64,000 nucleotides of DNA from Lysobacterales bacterium 15-68-25 (GCA_002279065.1 NCKB01000008.1:186001-250000), one strand, 5' to 3'; shown: positions 8,445-18,391, numbered from the stretch's first letter. A program made the numbers and translations. Notes: generated from the letters alone by a model not told the origin.

Positions 8445-9310
8445 ACAAAGTGAGCATGAGCCACGGCCTCGACGTTATCGTGCGATTTCACGACATGCGT
8501 CGGATCGACGAGCTCCGAAGATGTATTTTCTCGCTTGTCATGCAGGATTATAGCCCGCTAACCGTTCATGTAGTAACGCAGCGTTTCAAGGAAACCGAAC
8601 TACACGAGCTCAAGAGGGCGCTGTCCGTCTATCAAGCCCTCGCCGAAGGCATTTCCCTGGAAATCGAGAATTTCACTGCTCCCGAGCCTGTGGATGCTCG
8701 TTCCGTGCTCATCAATATAGGAATGAGCAAGGCCGGCAGGAGGTACTTGGCCTTGCTCGATTATGATGACACGATCTATCCCGAAGCTTATAAGCATTTG
8801 ATTTCGGAGCTTGATCGCTCAAATTCTGCCATAGCCTTTGGCGGCATTGCGGTAAAGCACGTCGTGATCTGCGAGGATGCCGCGCTAGTGCTGTCGAAGC
8901 GGCGAGAGTTTGTGGGTACGGGCTTGCGCGACCTCTTTCATATGAATTTTTGCCCCATTCATAGCTTCGTTTTGGATCGTTCAAAGATTGATCCTGCCGA
9001 TCTTTTCTTTGAATCTTCGCTCACGAAGTTCGAAGACTATGATTTTCTTCTTCGCATTTGCGCAAAGTACACTTCGAGCTTTGCGGAAATAAGCCGTATC
9101 GTTGGAGACTATTATTTTAAGGACGATGGGAGTAATACCGTTCTCACCCCAGCCACAATTAATGCTCAGTCACGTATGGAATGGGACGCGGCCGGATTAT
9201 TCGTAGAGCGCCGGAAGGATGCGTTGCTTGTCTCTTTGGACGTCCAAGATCGTCTCGGGGTGGAGCGAAGGAGCTCTAAGTTGACGGTAAGGCAGCTGGT
9301 AAGAGAGTGA
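8438..9310 (+). CDS. Family 2 glycosyltransferase
   Basis: Cytoplasmic glycosyltransferase of 290 aa with a GT-A fold. LDVIVRFHDMRR near the N-terminus is the first Rossmann strand, ARSVLINIGMSKAGRRYLALLDYDD gives the nucleotide-sugar/metal site (shortened: LALLDYDD), and FEDYDFLLRIC is the usual acceptor-side acidic motif. The start overlaps the stop of the giant upstream gene by 7 bp (ATGGTGA), so they are co-translated. It probably adds a backbone or branch residue of the O-antigen; donor and linkage cannot be read from sequence. AT content is higher than in housekeeping genes of the window, as in the rest of the island. Confidence 0.85.
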   Translation: MVNKVSMSHGLDVIVRFHDMRRIDELRRCIFSLVMQDYSPLTVHVVTQRFKETELHELKRALSVYQALAEGISLEIENFTAPEPVDARSVLINIGMSKAGRRYLALLDYDDTIYPEAYKHLISELDRSNSAIAFGGIAVKHVVICEDAALVLSKRREFVGTGLRDLFHMNFCPIHSFVLDRSKIDPADLFFESSLTKFEDYDFLLRICAKYTSSFAEISRIVGDYYFKDDGSNTVLTPATINAQSRMEWDAAGLFVERRKDALLVSLDVQDRLGVERRSSKLTVRQLVRE

Positions 9311-9383
9311 GTTGGAGTTATTTCATTGCTGCTATCGGTTCGGCTTCGATGCGCATGGCGTTTGGGTGATGGATTAAATAGGT

Positions 9384-12245
9384 ATGAGTCAATTCATGCA
9401 GGCGTTTTCTACCTTTAAAAGGCGCGCAGGGCGCTTGCGATCGACCATTCTATTGATGACTGATCGTCACGGAGGATTCTGGAGGCTTCTTCGCTATTCC
9501 CTTGTGCGGATTCGTGAGCTTGGTCCGGCCTCAGCCTACCGGGCCATGATCGCGGGGCTCGGCTGGAATATTCTGTCATCGCAGTCTGTTGCGCACCATA
9601 TCGCACTGGGTCAGCCGCTCTCGCGCCGTATCGGAATAAATGTTCACGTTTTCTATATTGATCTTTGGGATGAGATCGAGGCTTACCTGCGGAATGTACC
9701 GTTCCCTTACACGTTGTTGATTTCGGTAATACACGAGGGCGATCAACAGTACCTTCTGGGGCGGACCAAGGAACTGACGTCGGCTAGCCGAGTGGTGGTC
9801 AAGAAAGTTGAGAACCGCGGGCGGGATATTGCGCCTTTCCTCGTTTCTTTTAGAGAGGAGATCTTGGGCCTCGACTATATTTGCCATATTCACACCAAGA
9901 AGTCGCTTTTTACCGGCAGAGACCAGAAGGAATGGCGGCGATATCTGTTTGACGCCCTCTTGGGAAGTCAGGAGCGCGTGCATTCAATCCTCTGTCATCT
10001 TGAGCAGGATGGCCAGCTGGGCATTCTTTATCCGGAGACCTTTCATGCCATTCCTTATTGGGGGCATGGGTGGTTGAGCAACAAGGCCATTGGGGCTGCA
10101 CTCGCTCAGCGACTTTCAATTTCTGTCGATACTCAAAGATATGTCGATTACCCTGCGGGCTCGATGTTTTGGGCCCGCACCTCCGCGTTGAGCAGTCTCT
10201 TTTCGCTGGACTTGAAGTTCGAGGACTTTCCGGACGAGGCCGGTCAGAAGGACGGAACACTCCAGCATGCGATCGAGCGCCTGTTCGTCCTTCAGGCGGT
10301 CGCTTCCGGCTACCAGTACGCAGTCGTTCTCGACGGTACCGAATATAGGACATCATCATCTTCCAGTCGGGGAAGTGATGGTTATTTCCGGCATTGGGCC
10401 CCCTTTGGCAGGGCCTTCGACACTAAATCGAGAGACGCTCGGCTAATTTCCTTTGATGTATTTGACACGTTGCTGCTCAGGCCGTTCTTGACTCCAGAAG
10501 GAGCACGGCGGTACTTGGAGGCACGCGTGCATCGACTATTTGATCTCGGAAATTTTTGTTCGGTTCGACGGGAAGCCGAGATTGAGGCCGTGCGACTCAA
10601 CGGCGGGAGCGACGCCACTCTCGAGGACATCTACAAACTGCTTGGCGGCCTTATCAAGGACGATCAGCTGGCAGCGAAGTTGTGCGCGTTAGAACTTCAA
10701 AGCGAAGAGGATATGCTCAGGGAGAGGCCAGTTGTGGCGGCGGCGCTGCGACGAGCTATCGGCGCTGGCACGCGCGTTATCGGCGTATCCGATATGTATC
10801 TCCCGGGCCGGGCTATCGAGAAGATCCTTTCTGGCCTAGGTGTGGCGCCCCTAGCACGTTTGTACGTGTCGTCAGAGACGCACTGGCGAAAGGATCAGGG
10901 CACGGCATGGAAGGAGATCGCGCGGGTTGAGGGGGTCGCCCCTGCGAACTGGCTCCATGTCGGTGACAACGAACACTCGGATATCCAGCTCCCTCAGGAG
11001 TTTGGGCTGCCGCATCCCGTGCCAGTGCTGAGGCCGTCCGCACTTCTTGATCTTGTTCCTAGTCTGCGTGGCCTGGACTCGACGCAGGGGGCGCTGAGCT
11101 GGCTGGAGGATCTTTGCATCGGACTTGTGGCTAACAGGTTTGCCTTGTTGGCTGATACAAAGCCAGAGAAGCTGAGCGGAGGATGCCTCCTGGATGATCC
11201 GGTGGACCTCGGTTATACGGTGTACGGCCCCGTGGTTTTCGCTTTCTTGGCATGGATGTCGTCAAGGGTCATCGAGGACGGTATACGTAACCTCCTGTTC
11301 TTGAGTCGTGAGGGCCATCTGCTGACAAAGGCGTTCGAGCTGTTTGCGGAGTATGTTCCGGAGCTCGGGAGCGTACGGAGAGAATATTTCCTTGCGTCCA
11401 GGCTTGGTTGCCAGATAGCGGGCATTGAGCGGCCTGCCGATCTGGAAAAGCTTTTTGGTGGAAGATTCAAGGGCGATTTCGAAACGCTGGTTCGGGCCAG
11501 GCTTGGCGAAGCGTTGGGCGGTGTGGTTCTTCGAGAGCTCTCGCAAGCGGTAAAAAAGGCGCGTGTGGAACTCCCCGCGGTAAAAAGGGAGGTCTGCGCC
11601 ACAGTTTCCAAGGTTTACGAGCGCATTCAGGCGCACGCACGAGATGCCCGAGGCACCTATTTGGAATACTGGTCATCTTTCCATCTGCAGGGTGCCAGCG
11701 CGGTGGTTGATGTTGGATTCAATGGGACGATTCAGAAGCTCCTGATGGAGCTCACCAATGAGCGATTGCACGGCTACTACTTCGCCACCACGGAAAGAGC
11801 CAGCGAGCACTCATCCAAAGGTGTGTTTGCAAAGGGGTATTATGGCGATGCGCTTAATGAGAGGGATACCGAAAACGTAATGTTGAGGTACAACCTGCTA
11901 CTTGAGAGCGTGTTGACGGCCCCCTCCGGTCAATTCCAGGGGTTTGCGAGGGCGAGCGGAGATGCTCTTTCCCCTGTATACCGTACCGACGGTATTTCGC
12001 AGCGTGAGTTCCACGTGCTCGACCAATGTCATTCGGGTATCCTCGCTTACATCAAGGATGTGCTCAAGGTCGTCGGGGCCGACGCGTTGCGTGGCAGCGT
12101 CAAGCCCCAATTCATGTCAGAAGGCCTGAGACGGGTCGCGACGGGCGAGTGGTCAATCGGTAGTCTTCGCCAATTTCTCTATGTCGAGGATGACTATACG
12201 GGAATGGGCGAGATTAACGTTGCCGACTACTATTCTTTGTCCTGA
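9384..12245 (+). CDS. RgpF-like rhamnan synthesis domain fused to HAD hydrolase (copy A)
   Basis: A 953-aa three-part protein. Residues ~85-340 match the rhamnan synthesis protein F family: NVHVFYIDLWDEI, VENRGRDIAPFLVSF, CHIHTKKS, EWRRYLFDALLG, GSMFWAR, DGTLQHAIERL. From residue ~353 a HAD-type hydrolase begins with all four motifs: FDVFDTLLLRPF, SDMYLP near 465, SETHWRKDQG, and HVGDNEHSDIQLP near 521. The last ~360 residues (FLSREGHLLTKAF, DVGFNGTIQKLL, VEDDYTGMG) form the tail seen in COG5610-type HAD proteins of LPS loci. A paralogue with the same layout lies at 20404-23241. A role in rhamnose-containing O-antigen assembly is inferred; the HAD substrate is unknown. Confidence 0.85.
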   Translation: MSQFMQAFSTFKRRAGRLRSTILLMTDRHGGFWRLLRYSLVRIRELGPASAYRAMIAGLGWNILSSQSVAHHIALGQPLSRRIGINVHVFYIDLWDEIEAYLRNVPFPYTLLISVIHEGDQQYLLGRTKELTSASRVVVKKVENRGRDIAPFLVSFREEILGLDYICHIHTKKSLFTGRDQKEWRRYLFDALLGSQERVHSILCHLEQDGQLGILYPETFHAIPYWGHGWLSNKAIGAALAQRLSISVDTQRYVDYPAGSMFWARTSALSSLFSLDLKFEDFPDEAGQKDGTLQHAIERLFVLQAVASGYQYAVVLDGTEYRTSSSSSRGSDGYFRHWAPFGRAFDTKSRDARLISFDVFDTLLLRPFLTPEGARRYLEARVHRLFDLGNFCSVRREAEIEAVRLNGGSDATLEDIYKLLGGLIKDDQLAAKLCALELQSEEDMLRERPVVAAALRRAIGAGTRVIGVSDMYLPGRAIEKILSGLGVAPLARLYVSSETHWRKDQGTAWKEIARVEGVAPANWLHVGDNEHSDIQLPQEFGLPHPVPVLRPSALLDLVPSLRGLDSTQGALSWLEDLCIGLVANRFALLADTKPEKLSGGCLLDDPVDLGYTVYGPVVFAFLAWMSSRVIEDGIRNLLFLSREGHLLTKAFELFAEYVPELGSVRREYFLASRLGCQIAGIERPADLEKLFGGRFKGDFETLVRARLGEALGGVVLRELSQAVKKARVELPAVKREVCATVSKVYERIQAHARDARGTYLEYWSSFHLQGASAVVDVGFNGTIQKLLMELTNERLHGYYFATTERASEHSSKGVFAKGYYGDALNERDTENVMLRYNLLLESVLTAPSGQFQGFARASGDALSPVYRTDGISQREFHVLDQCHSGILAYIKDVLKVVGADALRGSVKPQFMSEGLRRVATGEWSIGSLRQFLYVEDDYTGMGEINVADYYSLS

Positions 12246-12390
12246 CCCTCGTGAAGTAGAAGAGGCGAAGCGTGGGGCATGAGGCGTCTTCCCGCAGCAG
12301 TGATGGTCGACAGCGTCCGGTTGGCTGTGTCCTGTAGATATTTATTCCGGCGGCACTGTTAAGTGCGTCACTGCAGGTTCATCCCGCTCG

Positions 12391-14817
12391 ATGACATCGC
12401 GGTCCAAGGACTTTCAACGCTTTTTTCTCTGTGGAACTTCATTGTCTATGAGCCGGCTTAACTTAATTAGACGCGCAATAAGCAAAGGTTGGCCGGTCCG
12501 CGGGCTGGTATTTGTCGGTGTATTGGGCGCGACTCTCCTGCTCCTTCTTCGTGATTATTTCTTTGGGAATCACGCGTTTGCGTTCCACGATATAGGTAAC
12601 GATACCTTCGTATCGTATTTTGCCGATCAAGTGCTGCTTTCCAGAGAGCTACATCAGGCACTCACCATTTCCTGGAGTTTTAGCGTTGGCGCCGGCGCCT
12701 ATTTGGGGACTTTTGCCGATGGGATAGCGCTCGCCGGCGCTGCATTGTTTCCTCCTGATATGCAACTCTCGTTAAGAGTGTATGAATTCGCCTTGAGAGT
12801 CATGATCTCTGGTGGCTTCATGTATCTCTATTTCCGCCGGATTGGGACGGGCTTCACTGCTGCTTGCATAGGCGGTTGGGCGTATGCGCTGAGCGGCTAT
12901 ATGGTGACCAACGGGCAGTGGGATGACCAAGGTACTATGGTGGCCATTTTGGCCATCCTTTTGTATTCGATCGAAGCATGTCTGGCGACTGGCGTAACGG
13001 GCTGGCTTGTCTTCTGTGGCGTGTGCGTTGGCGTGGCGGGCAGCTACAATATTTATTTGGTCGCCTTCTCGGCGACCGGATATCTTCTCGTGCGTGCAGT
13101 CGCTATAGATGGCAAGCGGTTTGTTTTTTCTGCTATAGCGTCGGGTTGGTACTGCGTGATCCCATTGAGCATGGGGTTGCTTCTCGTTGCACCGATTCTG
13201 TTTCCAAGTATTTACTACTTGTTCGATAGTCCGCGGGTGACGGGGCAGTCGTCGGAGAGTAGTGGGCTTATTCGAGAACTATTTACGACAGCGAGTCTCA
13301 GTCAGGTTGGTGTGCAGTTGGTGTCCTTTTTCCACAAGGACATCTTTGGAGGGGCCTTGGCGTGGCGAGGGATTATCAATTGGTTTGAGGCGCCCACGTT
13401 CTACGTCGGAGTGCTTCCACTTATCCTTTTCCCTTCAGCATTGTCCAAGCGTGTGCCAAAATCTGTCAGGCGGTTGGCATGGACTTCGTTATTGATTATT
13501 GCGGTCTATATCGCTATTCCTGGTGTCAAATATGCGGCCTACGCCTTTCAGCATGGGGGCTACAGGTATTCGACGCTTTTGATCTCACTCCTGATCCTAG
13601 TGCCTTCGATTTTGGCACTAAGTTCTAGTCTTAAGCATGGCTTTAATTTGGGCTGGGTTCTCTTCGGGGGTGTGTGCGTCGTTGGGCTTGCGCTTGTCGC
13701 GTTGTTGTTCAGGCCCGCGATTGTCGATGTACACGTTGTCCACAGAGTCGTGTGCTTCACGGCAATCTATGTGGCTCTGTTGCTTGCAATTAGATGGGCT
13801 CCAAAATTCGCGTTGCCCGGTGGTTTGCTTATTGCTCTTGCCTGCGTCATTGAACTGGGGCTATCTGCTAACCCTGATATCAATGCGCGTACGCCCGCTG
13901 CTAGTTATGCTGTTCAGGTCGCCAACAAGGCAAATTATTGGGATGCGACGGGCGAGGCGTTGAGCGTCATCAATGCCGAAGAATCTTCCGGAAACTTCTT
14001 TCGTATTGAAAAGACCTACAACTCGGTATTCCTGAATGATGCGATGGTTCAGGGCTATCGCGGTATCAAAACGTATTTTTTGACCGGGCGATCGCTGAAT
14101 GACTTGAATGCCGGCTTTGACGTCGCTAGGCCTTTCCCTGCCGCGAACTACATATCGAGTTATATCGATAGGGTTGGGCTTCTGCGATTGCTTTCCGTTA
14201 AATATGTTCTGTCGAAAGATGGAAAAGGCATCCCGGAAGGGTTTCGATTTTGGAAGAGCGTGGATGGGATTGGCATATACCGTAGCGATAAATCCTGGAA
14301 GGGCCTGAGGCTGTTTGATCGCGTCGTGAGCCAGCACTCGGTTCTTAACTTGCCTCCGAGTGCGCGCGAGGAGCTGACAGGCCGGACGGCGTTTGTCCAA
14401 GACAGCTATCTGCCACATGTCTTGGCTGGTGGAGTAAGGGAAGTTGAGCCGCGCGAGGTGTCGGCGGGCCAGGGATACGACGGCAATTTGAGCTTTCTGA
14501 GCGAGAATGCGCTTCGCGCCAAGATATTGGCGAAATCCCCCAGCGTGGCCGTGTTCTCTATCCCCTTCGACAAAGGCTGGACCATTCGCGTGGATGGCCA
14601 GGTGGTCGATGCGATGCCGGTGGATTTTGGATTGCTTGGAATAGTGTTGCCTAAGGGGCCGGCACTGATTGAGCTCAACTACAACCCTCCGGGGAGGGCT
14701 ATTGGCTGGCTCGCAAGCCTTCTAACGCTAATAGTTTTGTCCGCCTATGGATGGACCGTCCGCAAGCGCGTGAAGCGTCCTCGTTTTTCCGAGTCACCTG
14801 GAAGTAGAGGTGGTTGA
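12391..14817 (+). CDS. YfhO-family polytopic membrane protein, putative GT-C glycosyltransferase
   Basis: An 808-aa protein with many hydrophobic spans across residues ~35-500 and a soluble C-terminal ~250 residues, then one last span (GWLASLLTLIVLSAYGW). The first periplasmic loop has HDIGNDTFVSYFADQ, and GGFMYLYFRR...AYALSGYMVTNGQWDD follows, like YfhO proteins. In Gram-positive bacteria, YfhO works with a CsbB-type GT2 and a GtcA-type flippase to transfer a lipid-linked sugar outside the membrane. Both partners are encoded in the facing operon (14954-17291). The start could also be the Met at 12448, just before the first basic stretch. Function is inferred from family and neighbours. Confidence 0.75.
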   Translation: MTSRSKDFQRFFLCGTSLSMSRLNLIRRAISKGWPVRGLVFVGVLGATLLLLLRDYFFGNHAFAFHDIGNDTFVSYFADQVLLSRELHQALTISWSFSVGAGAYLGTFADGIALAGAALFPPDMQLSLRVYEFALRVMISGGFMYLYFRRIGTGFTAACIGGWAYALSGYMVTNGQWDDQGTMVAILAILLYSIEACLATGVTGWLVFCGVCVGVAGSYNIYLVAFSATGYLLVRAVAIDGKRFVFSAIASGWYCVIPLSMGLLLVAPILFPSIYYLFDSPRVTGQSSESSGLIRELFTTASLSQVGVQLVSFFHKDIFGGALAWRGIINWFEAPTFYVGVLPLILFPSALSKRVPKSVRRLAWTSLLIIAVYIAIPGVKYAAYAFQHGGYRYSTLLISLLILVPSILALSSSLKHGFNLGWVLFGGVCVVGLALVALLFRPAIVDVHVVHRVVCFTAIYVALLLAIRWAPKFALPGGLLIALACVIELGLSANPDINARTPAASYAVQVANKANYWDATGEALSVINAEESSGNFFRIEKTYNSVFLNDAMVQGYRGIKTYFLTGRSLNDLNAGFDVARPFPAANYISSYIDRVGLLRLLSVKYVLSKDGKGIPEGFRFWKSVDGIGIYRSDKSWKGLRLFDRVVSQHSVLNLPPSAREELTGRTAFVQDSYLPHVLAGGVREVEPREVSAGQGYDGNLSFLSENALRAKILAKSPSVAVFSIPFDKGWTIRVDGQVVDAMPVDFGLLGIVLPKGPALIELNYNPPGRAIGWLASLLTLIVLSAYGWTVRKRVKRPRFSESPGSRGG

Positions 14818-14953
14818 TGATGCCATGGTGTAGGCTAGAGGCGGGAGTCCGCCGAGCGCGCGATGTGGGCGTTGGTGGTTGTCGCGGTGTCGCCAGTCCT
14901 CGGTCCGAGCTAAGAGGAGCGCTGTGGAACCACGCTTCTCAACAGCCTGTTAG

Positions 14954-15409
14954 TCAGCATTTCGTGTTCGTTGTTCTAGCACCTGGTCGGCGTGCAGGAG
15001 CATTGTTTGATCTTTTTCCGAAAACCAATCGTGAAAGTACAAATGTAATCGGAATGGTCAGTACGATGGCAGCCAACGGAGCGGCCTCCTTGGGAAAGCC
15101 CAATTTCTCGACCCACAGCCAGACGACAGCGATGCTAGCCACGTATTGAATTAGATAGACGAACGGGAACATGATAACTGAGCGCCACCCCCGGTGCGTT
15201 TGAAACACAAAGAAGCGGTTGATTGCAAACGCGAGAGCTACACCGAACACGTATGCAAGCGTGTAGGCTGTCTTGTAGCCTGTGATCCTGAGTAAAATCA
15301 GATATGCGGCGAAAGTCGTGGCAGTGTTTATGCCGCCAGATATAAGGAATCGCAGGAAGCTAGATTTGGCCACAGCCCCCTTTATAGAGATAATGGCCCG
15401 AGTGTTCAT
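14954..15409 (-). CDS. GtrA-family membrane protein, putative lipid-linked sugar flippase
   Basis: Small integral membrane protein, 151 aa, with four hydrophobic spans and the GtrA landmarks [19 protein letters not shown] at the start of span 1 and [16 protein letters not shown] between spans 2 and 3. GtrA proteins are thought to move undecaprenyl-phosphate-linked sugars across the inner membrane. It is the last gene of the operon; its ATG overlaps the wxcM stop in ATGA. The position corresponds to the small membrane protein gene after wxcM in the Xanthomonas campestris wxc cluster. The C-terminus is a short basic tail. Confidence 0.88.
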   Translation of the reverse strand: MNTRAIISIKGAVAKSSFLRFLISGGINTATTFAAYLILLRITGYKTAYTLAYVFGVALAFAINRFFVFQTHRGWRSVIMFPFVYLIQYVASIAVVWLWVEKLGFPKEAAPLAAIVLTIPITFVLSRLVFGKRSNNAPARRPGARTTNTKC

Positions 15410-16347
15410 GCGCGGTTTGTTTGGACCAGTTCGATGAACGCCCCATACTCGCGGATATAATCTGCTGAGTCATAGAACTCCGAAGCAAACACCAGTAGTA
15501 CGGCGTCTTCGGAGTACTTGTACTGGATACCCCAAGTCATCGGCGGTAGGTGCAGACCGAAGTTCGGCTTGTCGAGCACGAACTGCTCACGATGATTACC
15601 ATCGTCGGCCACTACGTGCACTGAACCCTTCACTGCGATCAGAAACTGGTGACATTTAATGTGTGCGTGCTCTCCGCGAGTTTCCGCCGTGGGCACGTCA
15701 TACACCAGGAAGTAACGCTTGGGAACAAATGGGATCTCGCGCTCGAATTCACCAACCGAAAGGCTCCCGCGCATATCGGTAATCGCATTGAATGTGTGGA
15801 TATTTACACCGGTTACCTTCGACGCCCGAATTCCCATGGTCGGGGCCGCTGAAAGCTCCGTGTCATTGGTCGAGTTGGTGCCCGTGCCGGCATATCCAAT
15901 AATTTTCGCGGGGTTGCCCACAACTATGGCGTTCGGGGGAACTGATCGCGTCACAACCGCGCCAGCACCGATCATGGCGTTGCGGCCAATGCGGATACCC
16001 GGCAGGATCGTCGCATTGGCTCCGATCGAAGCGCCTTCCTCGACTACCGTTCGCAGGAACTTCTCCGGGTAGATCTTGCTGCGTGGGCGAATGTCGTTCG
16101 TGAACGTGGCATTCGGGCCGACAAACACGTTATCTTCGAGCGTCACGCCATCCCACAATTGGACACCGCACTTCACAGTCACGTGGTTTCCGACAGTGAC
16201 ATCGTTCTCAACAAAAACGCCGTCACAGATGTTGCAGTTGGAGCCTATGGTGGCACCCGGCAGCACGTGCGCAAAGGCCCAAATACGGGTGCCTTCACCG
16301 ATGTTGGTTGACTCACAGAGTCCCTTTTCGTGCACGAAGAAATTCAT
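15406..16347 (-). CDS. wxcM: WxcM bifunctional dTDP-sugar N-acetyltransferase / 3,4-ketoisomerase
   Basis: Fusion of two enzymes, 313 aa. Residues 1-155 form a left-handed beta-helix acyltransferase with hexapeptide repeats ([32 protein letters not shown]) and the [22 protein letters not shown] ending in shortened form ([13 protein letters not shown]). Residues ~175-310 are a cupin of the FdtA/QdtA type with [13 protein letters not shown] near residue 225, holding the paired catalytic histidines. Together with RmlA, RmlB and the aminotransferase at 17288 this gives a complete route to dTDP-Fuc3NAc or dTDP-Qui3NAc; the two isomers cannot be told apart here. Start and stop overlap the neighbours by 4 bp. 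Confidence 0.93.
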   Translation of the reverse strand: MNFFVHEKGLCESTNIGEGTRIWAFAHVLPGATIGSNCNICDGVFVENDVTVGNHVTVKCGVQLWDGVTLEDNVFVGPNATFTNDIRPRSKIYPEKFLRTVVEEGASIGANATILPGIRIGRNAMIGAGAVVTRSVPPNAIVVGNPAKIIGYAGTGTNSTNDTELSAAPTMGIRASKVTGVNIHTFNAITDMRGSLSVGEFEREIPFVPKRYFLVYDVPTAETRGEHAHIKCHQFLIAVKGSVHVVADDGNHREQFVLDKPNFGLHLPPMTWGIQYKYSEDAVLLVFASEFYDSADYIREYGAFIELVQTNRA

Positions 16348-17291
16348 TGTGGTTTACCGGGAAAGTCGAGGCGCATGGAGACGATGTTGAGCGGTCGTTG
16401 CTTGGTGTTCTCGTAGGCGCGCCAAGCGTAATTGCCCACGATACCGATACCGAAGGTGTTGAGCGCGCCGAAGAACAGAATCGCCAGCATTGAGCCAGCG
16501 TAGCCCGGGACCTGGTAAGTCCCGAACACGCGCGCTGCCAGGACGACCAAGCCAAGCAGGAAAGCGACCCCGAGTCCGGCAAGCCCGGTCCCCATGAGCA
16601 CGCGGACGGGGAGGTCAGAGAAGGCGAACACACTGTCGAGTAAATACGTAACCTTTTTCTTCAGAGTCCACGCGCTCCTGCCGTGCTGGCGTTCGAGGCG
16701 CGTGTAACCCACAAATTCCCGCCTCCCACCCAGCCAAAACAGCAGCCCGAGCAGGCTGCTGTTGGCCTCACCCAAAGCGATCAGACGATCACGAAAAGGG
16801 GCGGTGAGCGCAAATACGTCCACCCCGCCTTCAGGTACATCAGGTTGCACCAGGCGTCGATAAATCGACCAGAACAGATTCGAGGCGATTTTGCTCAGGC
16901 CGGGGTCATGACGGCTCAAACGCTGCCCAAACACGACATCCAGTGGCTTGGACGTCAACGCGCTGAAAAAGTCGCGCATCAACGATGGTGGCTCCTGAAG
17001 GTCCGCCGCCATCACACCGATGAACTCGCCTGTCGCTTCTGCGAGCCCGCAGCGAATTGCGGCGAAGGCACCAAAGTTGCGCGAGAGGAGGATCAGGCGG
17101 GCCTGAAAAGTTACTGTGCGCAACCCGGACTCAAGACGCGCGAAGCTGGCATCGGGACTGCCGTCCACGACAAAAATCACTTCGAGCGGTGCATCTAGCG
17201 TCGCTGCCATGCCGTCTAGGGCCTGAAGCAAGGACGCTATCGATCCCTCGTTCTTATAGACGGGAATCACGATCGAATAGCGCGCCTTCAC
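16344..17291 (-). CDS. GtrB/CsbB-like membrane-anchored GT2 glycosyltransferase
   Basis: A 315-aa protein: a GT2 catalytic domain ([49 protein letters not shown] with its DxD-like motif) followed by two C-terminal transmembrane helices (~230-260 and ~275-300) and [18 protein letters not shown]. This layout is that of polyprenyl-phosphate sugar transferases such as GtrB, CsbB and DPM synthase. It would load the 3-acetamido sugar on undecaprenyl phosphate. The GTG start is chosen because it overlaps the aminotransferase stop in GTGA and falls right before the first strand; the frame extends upstream but inside that gene. It occupies the position of wxcL in Xanthomonas. Confidence 0.88.
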   Translation of the reverse strand: MKARYSIVIPVYKNEGSIASLLQALDGMAATLDAPLEVIFVVDGSPDASFARLESGLRTVTFQARLILLSRNFGAFAAIRCGLAEATGEFIGVMAADLQEPPSLMRDFFSALTSKPLDVVFGQRLSRHDPGLSKIASNLFWSIYRRLVQPDVPEGGVDVFALTAPFRDRLIALGEANSSLLGLLFWLGGRREFVGYTRLERQHGRSAWTLKKKVTYLLDSVFAFSDLPVRVLMGTGLAGLGVAFLLGLVVLAARVFGTYQVPGYAGSMLAILFFGALNTFGIGIVGNYAWRAYENTKQRPLNIVSMRLDFPGKPQ

Positions 17292-18391
17292 CACCGGTTG
17301 CAGGCCTCGATTACCCGCGTCACTTCCTCGTCGGTCAGTTCGGGGAAGCACGGCAGCGTGACCACCGAGGCACATGCTGCGTCAGTCGCAGCGAGCGTGA
17401 TGCCCGAGTAGCGATTGCCAAACAACGGTTGTCGATAGTCGGGCACCGGGTAGTGCACATCGCTCGCTATGCCTGCGGCCGCCAGATGTTTCTGTAGTCC
17501 TTCGCGATCGACGGTGCGGACGACGTAGAGGTGAGCAACGAAGTCGTCGCCACTGGCCGGTGGGACGGTGATTCGATCGTGACGTATCTCGTTCGAGTAG
17601 CGGTTGGCGATTTCGCGGCGGCGCGCGTTCCAATCGTCGAGCAGCGGCAGCATGACGCGAAGGAAGGCAGCCTGCATTTCATCGAGACGGCTGTTTCGGC
17701 CACCTTGGAGCTCGTTGCGATACTTTCCATTCCAACCGTACTGGCGCAGCTTGCTGAGAGTGTCTGCAGTGGTTGTGTCGTTCGTGACGATGGCGCCACC
17801 ATCGCCGAGCGCGCCGAGGTTCTTGGTCGGATAGAAACTGAAACTCGCCGCGCTGCCGAAGCTGCCTGCCTTGCGTCCGCTGGCATCGCGCGCGCCATGA
17901 GCCTGTGCACAATCCTCGAACACGGTGAAGCCATATTTCGAAGCAAGCGCCATGATGGCTTGCATATCAGCCAGCCTGCCGTATAGGTGTGTGACGATGA
18001 CCGCATCGATACGCTGGGTGGCCGCTGCCGCCTCTAGTGCTTTTGGGTCCATCGTCGAGGTGACGGGATGGATGTCGACGAAGACAGGTGATGCGCCGCA
18101 TGCCAGCACGGCGGTGGTACCGTACATGGCTGCGTTACCGACCACTGCGACTGTCTTTCCTTCGCGGATACCGAGGCTGCGCAGTCCGAGTTCGAGCGCT
18201 TCCGTACCGTTTGCCACAGTGACGCAATTGGCTACACCGCACCAATCGGCGAATTCCTTCTCGAACGCCTTCACATTAGGCCCCAGCACGTAATAGCCGC
18301 TGGCGATTACCTCAGCCGCAGCCTGCTCGAGGCGAGAGGCGAGGGGTGCAATGTGGCGGTCGAGTGCGTTGACTGGAACGGTGGTAGTCAT
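17288..18391 (-). CDS. wxcK: DegT/DnrJ/EryC1/StrS aminotransferase for dTDP-3-amino-3,6-dideoxyhexose
   Basis: PLP-dependent sugar aminotransferase of 367 aa. Landmarks: YYVLGPNVKAFEKEFADWCG, NGTEALELGLRSLG, FEDCAQAHGA, SFYPTKNLGALGDGGAIV with the PLP lysine near residue 185, and NSRLDEMQAAFLRV. It is the FdtB/QdtB-like step, aminating the 3-keto sugar made by the WxcM cupin domain with glutamate as the usual donor. It is first in the four-gene leftward operon; etfA lies 59 bp upstream on the same strand. The symbol follows the gene order of the Xanthomonas wxc cluster, and the Fuc3N versus Qui3N product is not settled. Confidence 0.9.
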   Translation of the reverse strand: MTTTVPVNALDRHIAPLASRLEQAAAEVIASGYYVLGPNVKAFEKEFADWCGVANCVTVANGTEALELGLRSLGIREGKTVAVVGNAAMYGTTAVLACGASPVFVDIHPVTSTMDPKALEAAAATQRIDAVIVTHLYGRLADMQAIMALASKYGFTVFEDCAQAHGARDASGRKAGSFGSAASFSFYPTKNLGALGDGGAIVTNDTTTADTLSKLRQYGWNGKYRNELQGGRNSRLDEMQAAFLRVMLPLLDDWNARRREIANRYSNEIRHDRITVPPASGDDFVAHLYVVRTVDREGLQKHLAAAGIASDVHYPVPDYRQPLFGNRYSGITLAATDAACASVVTLPCFPELTDEEVTRVIEACNRW

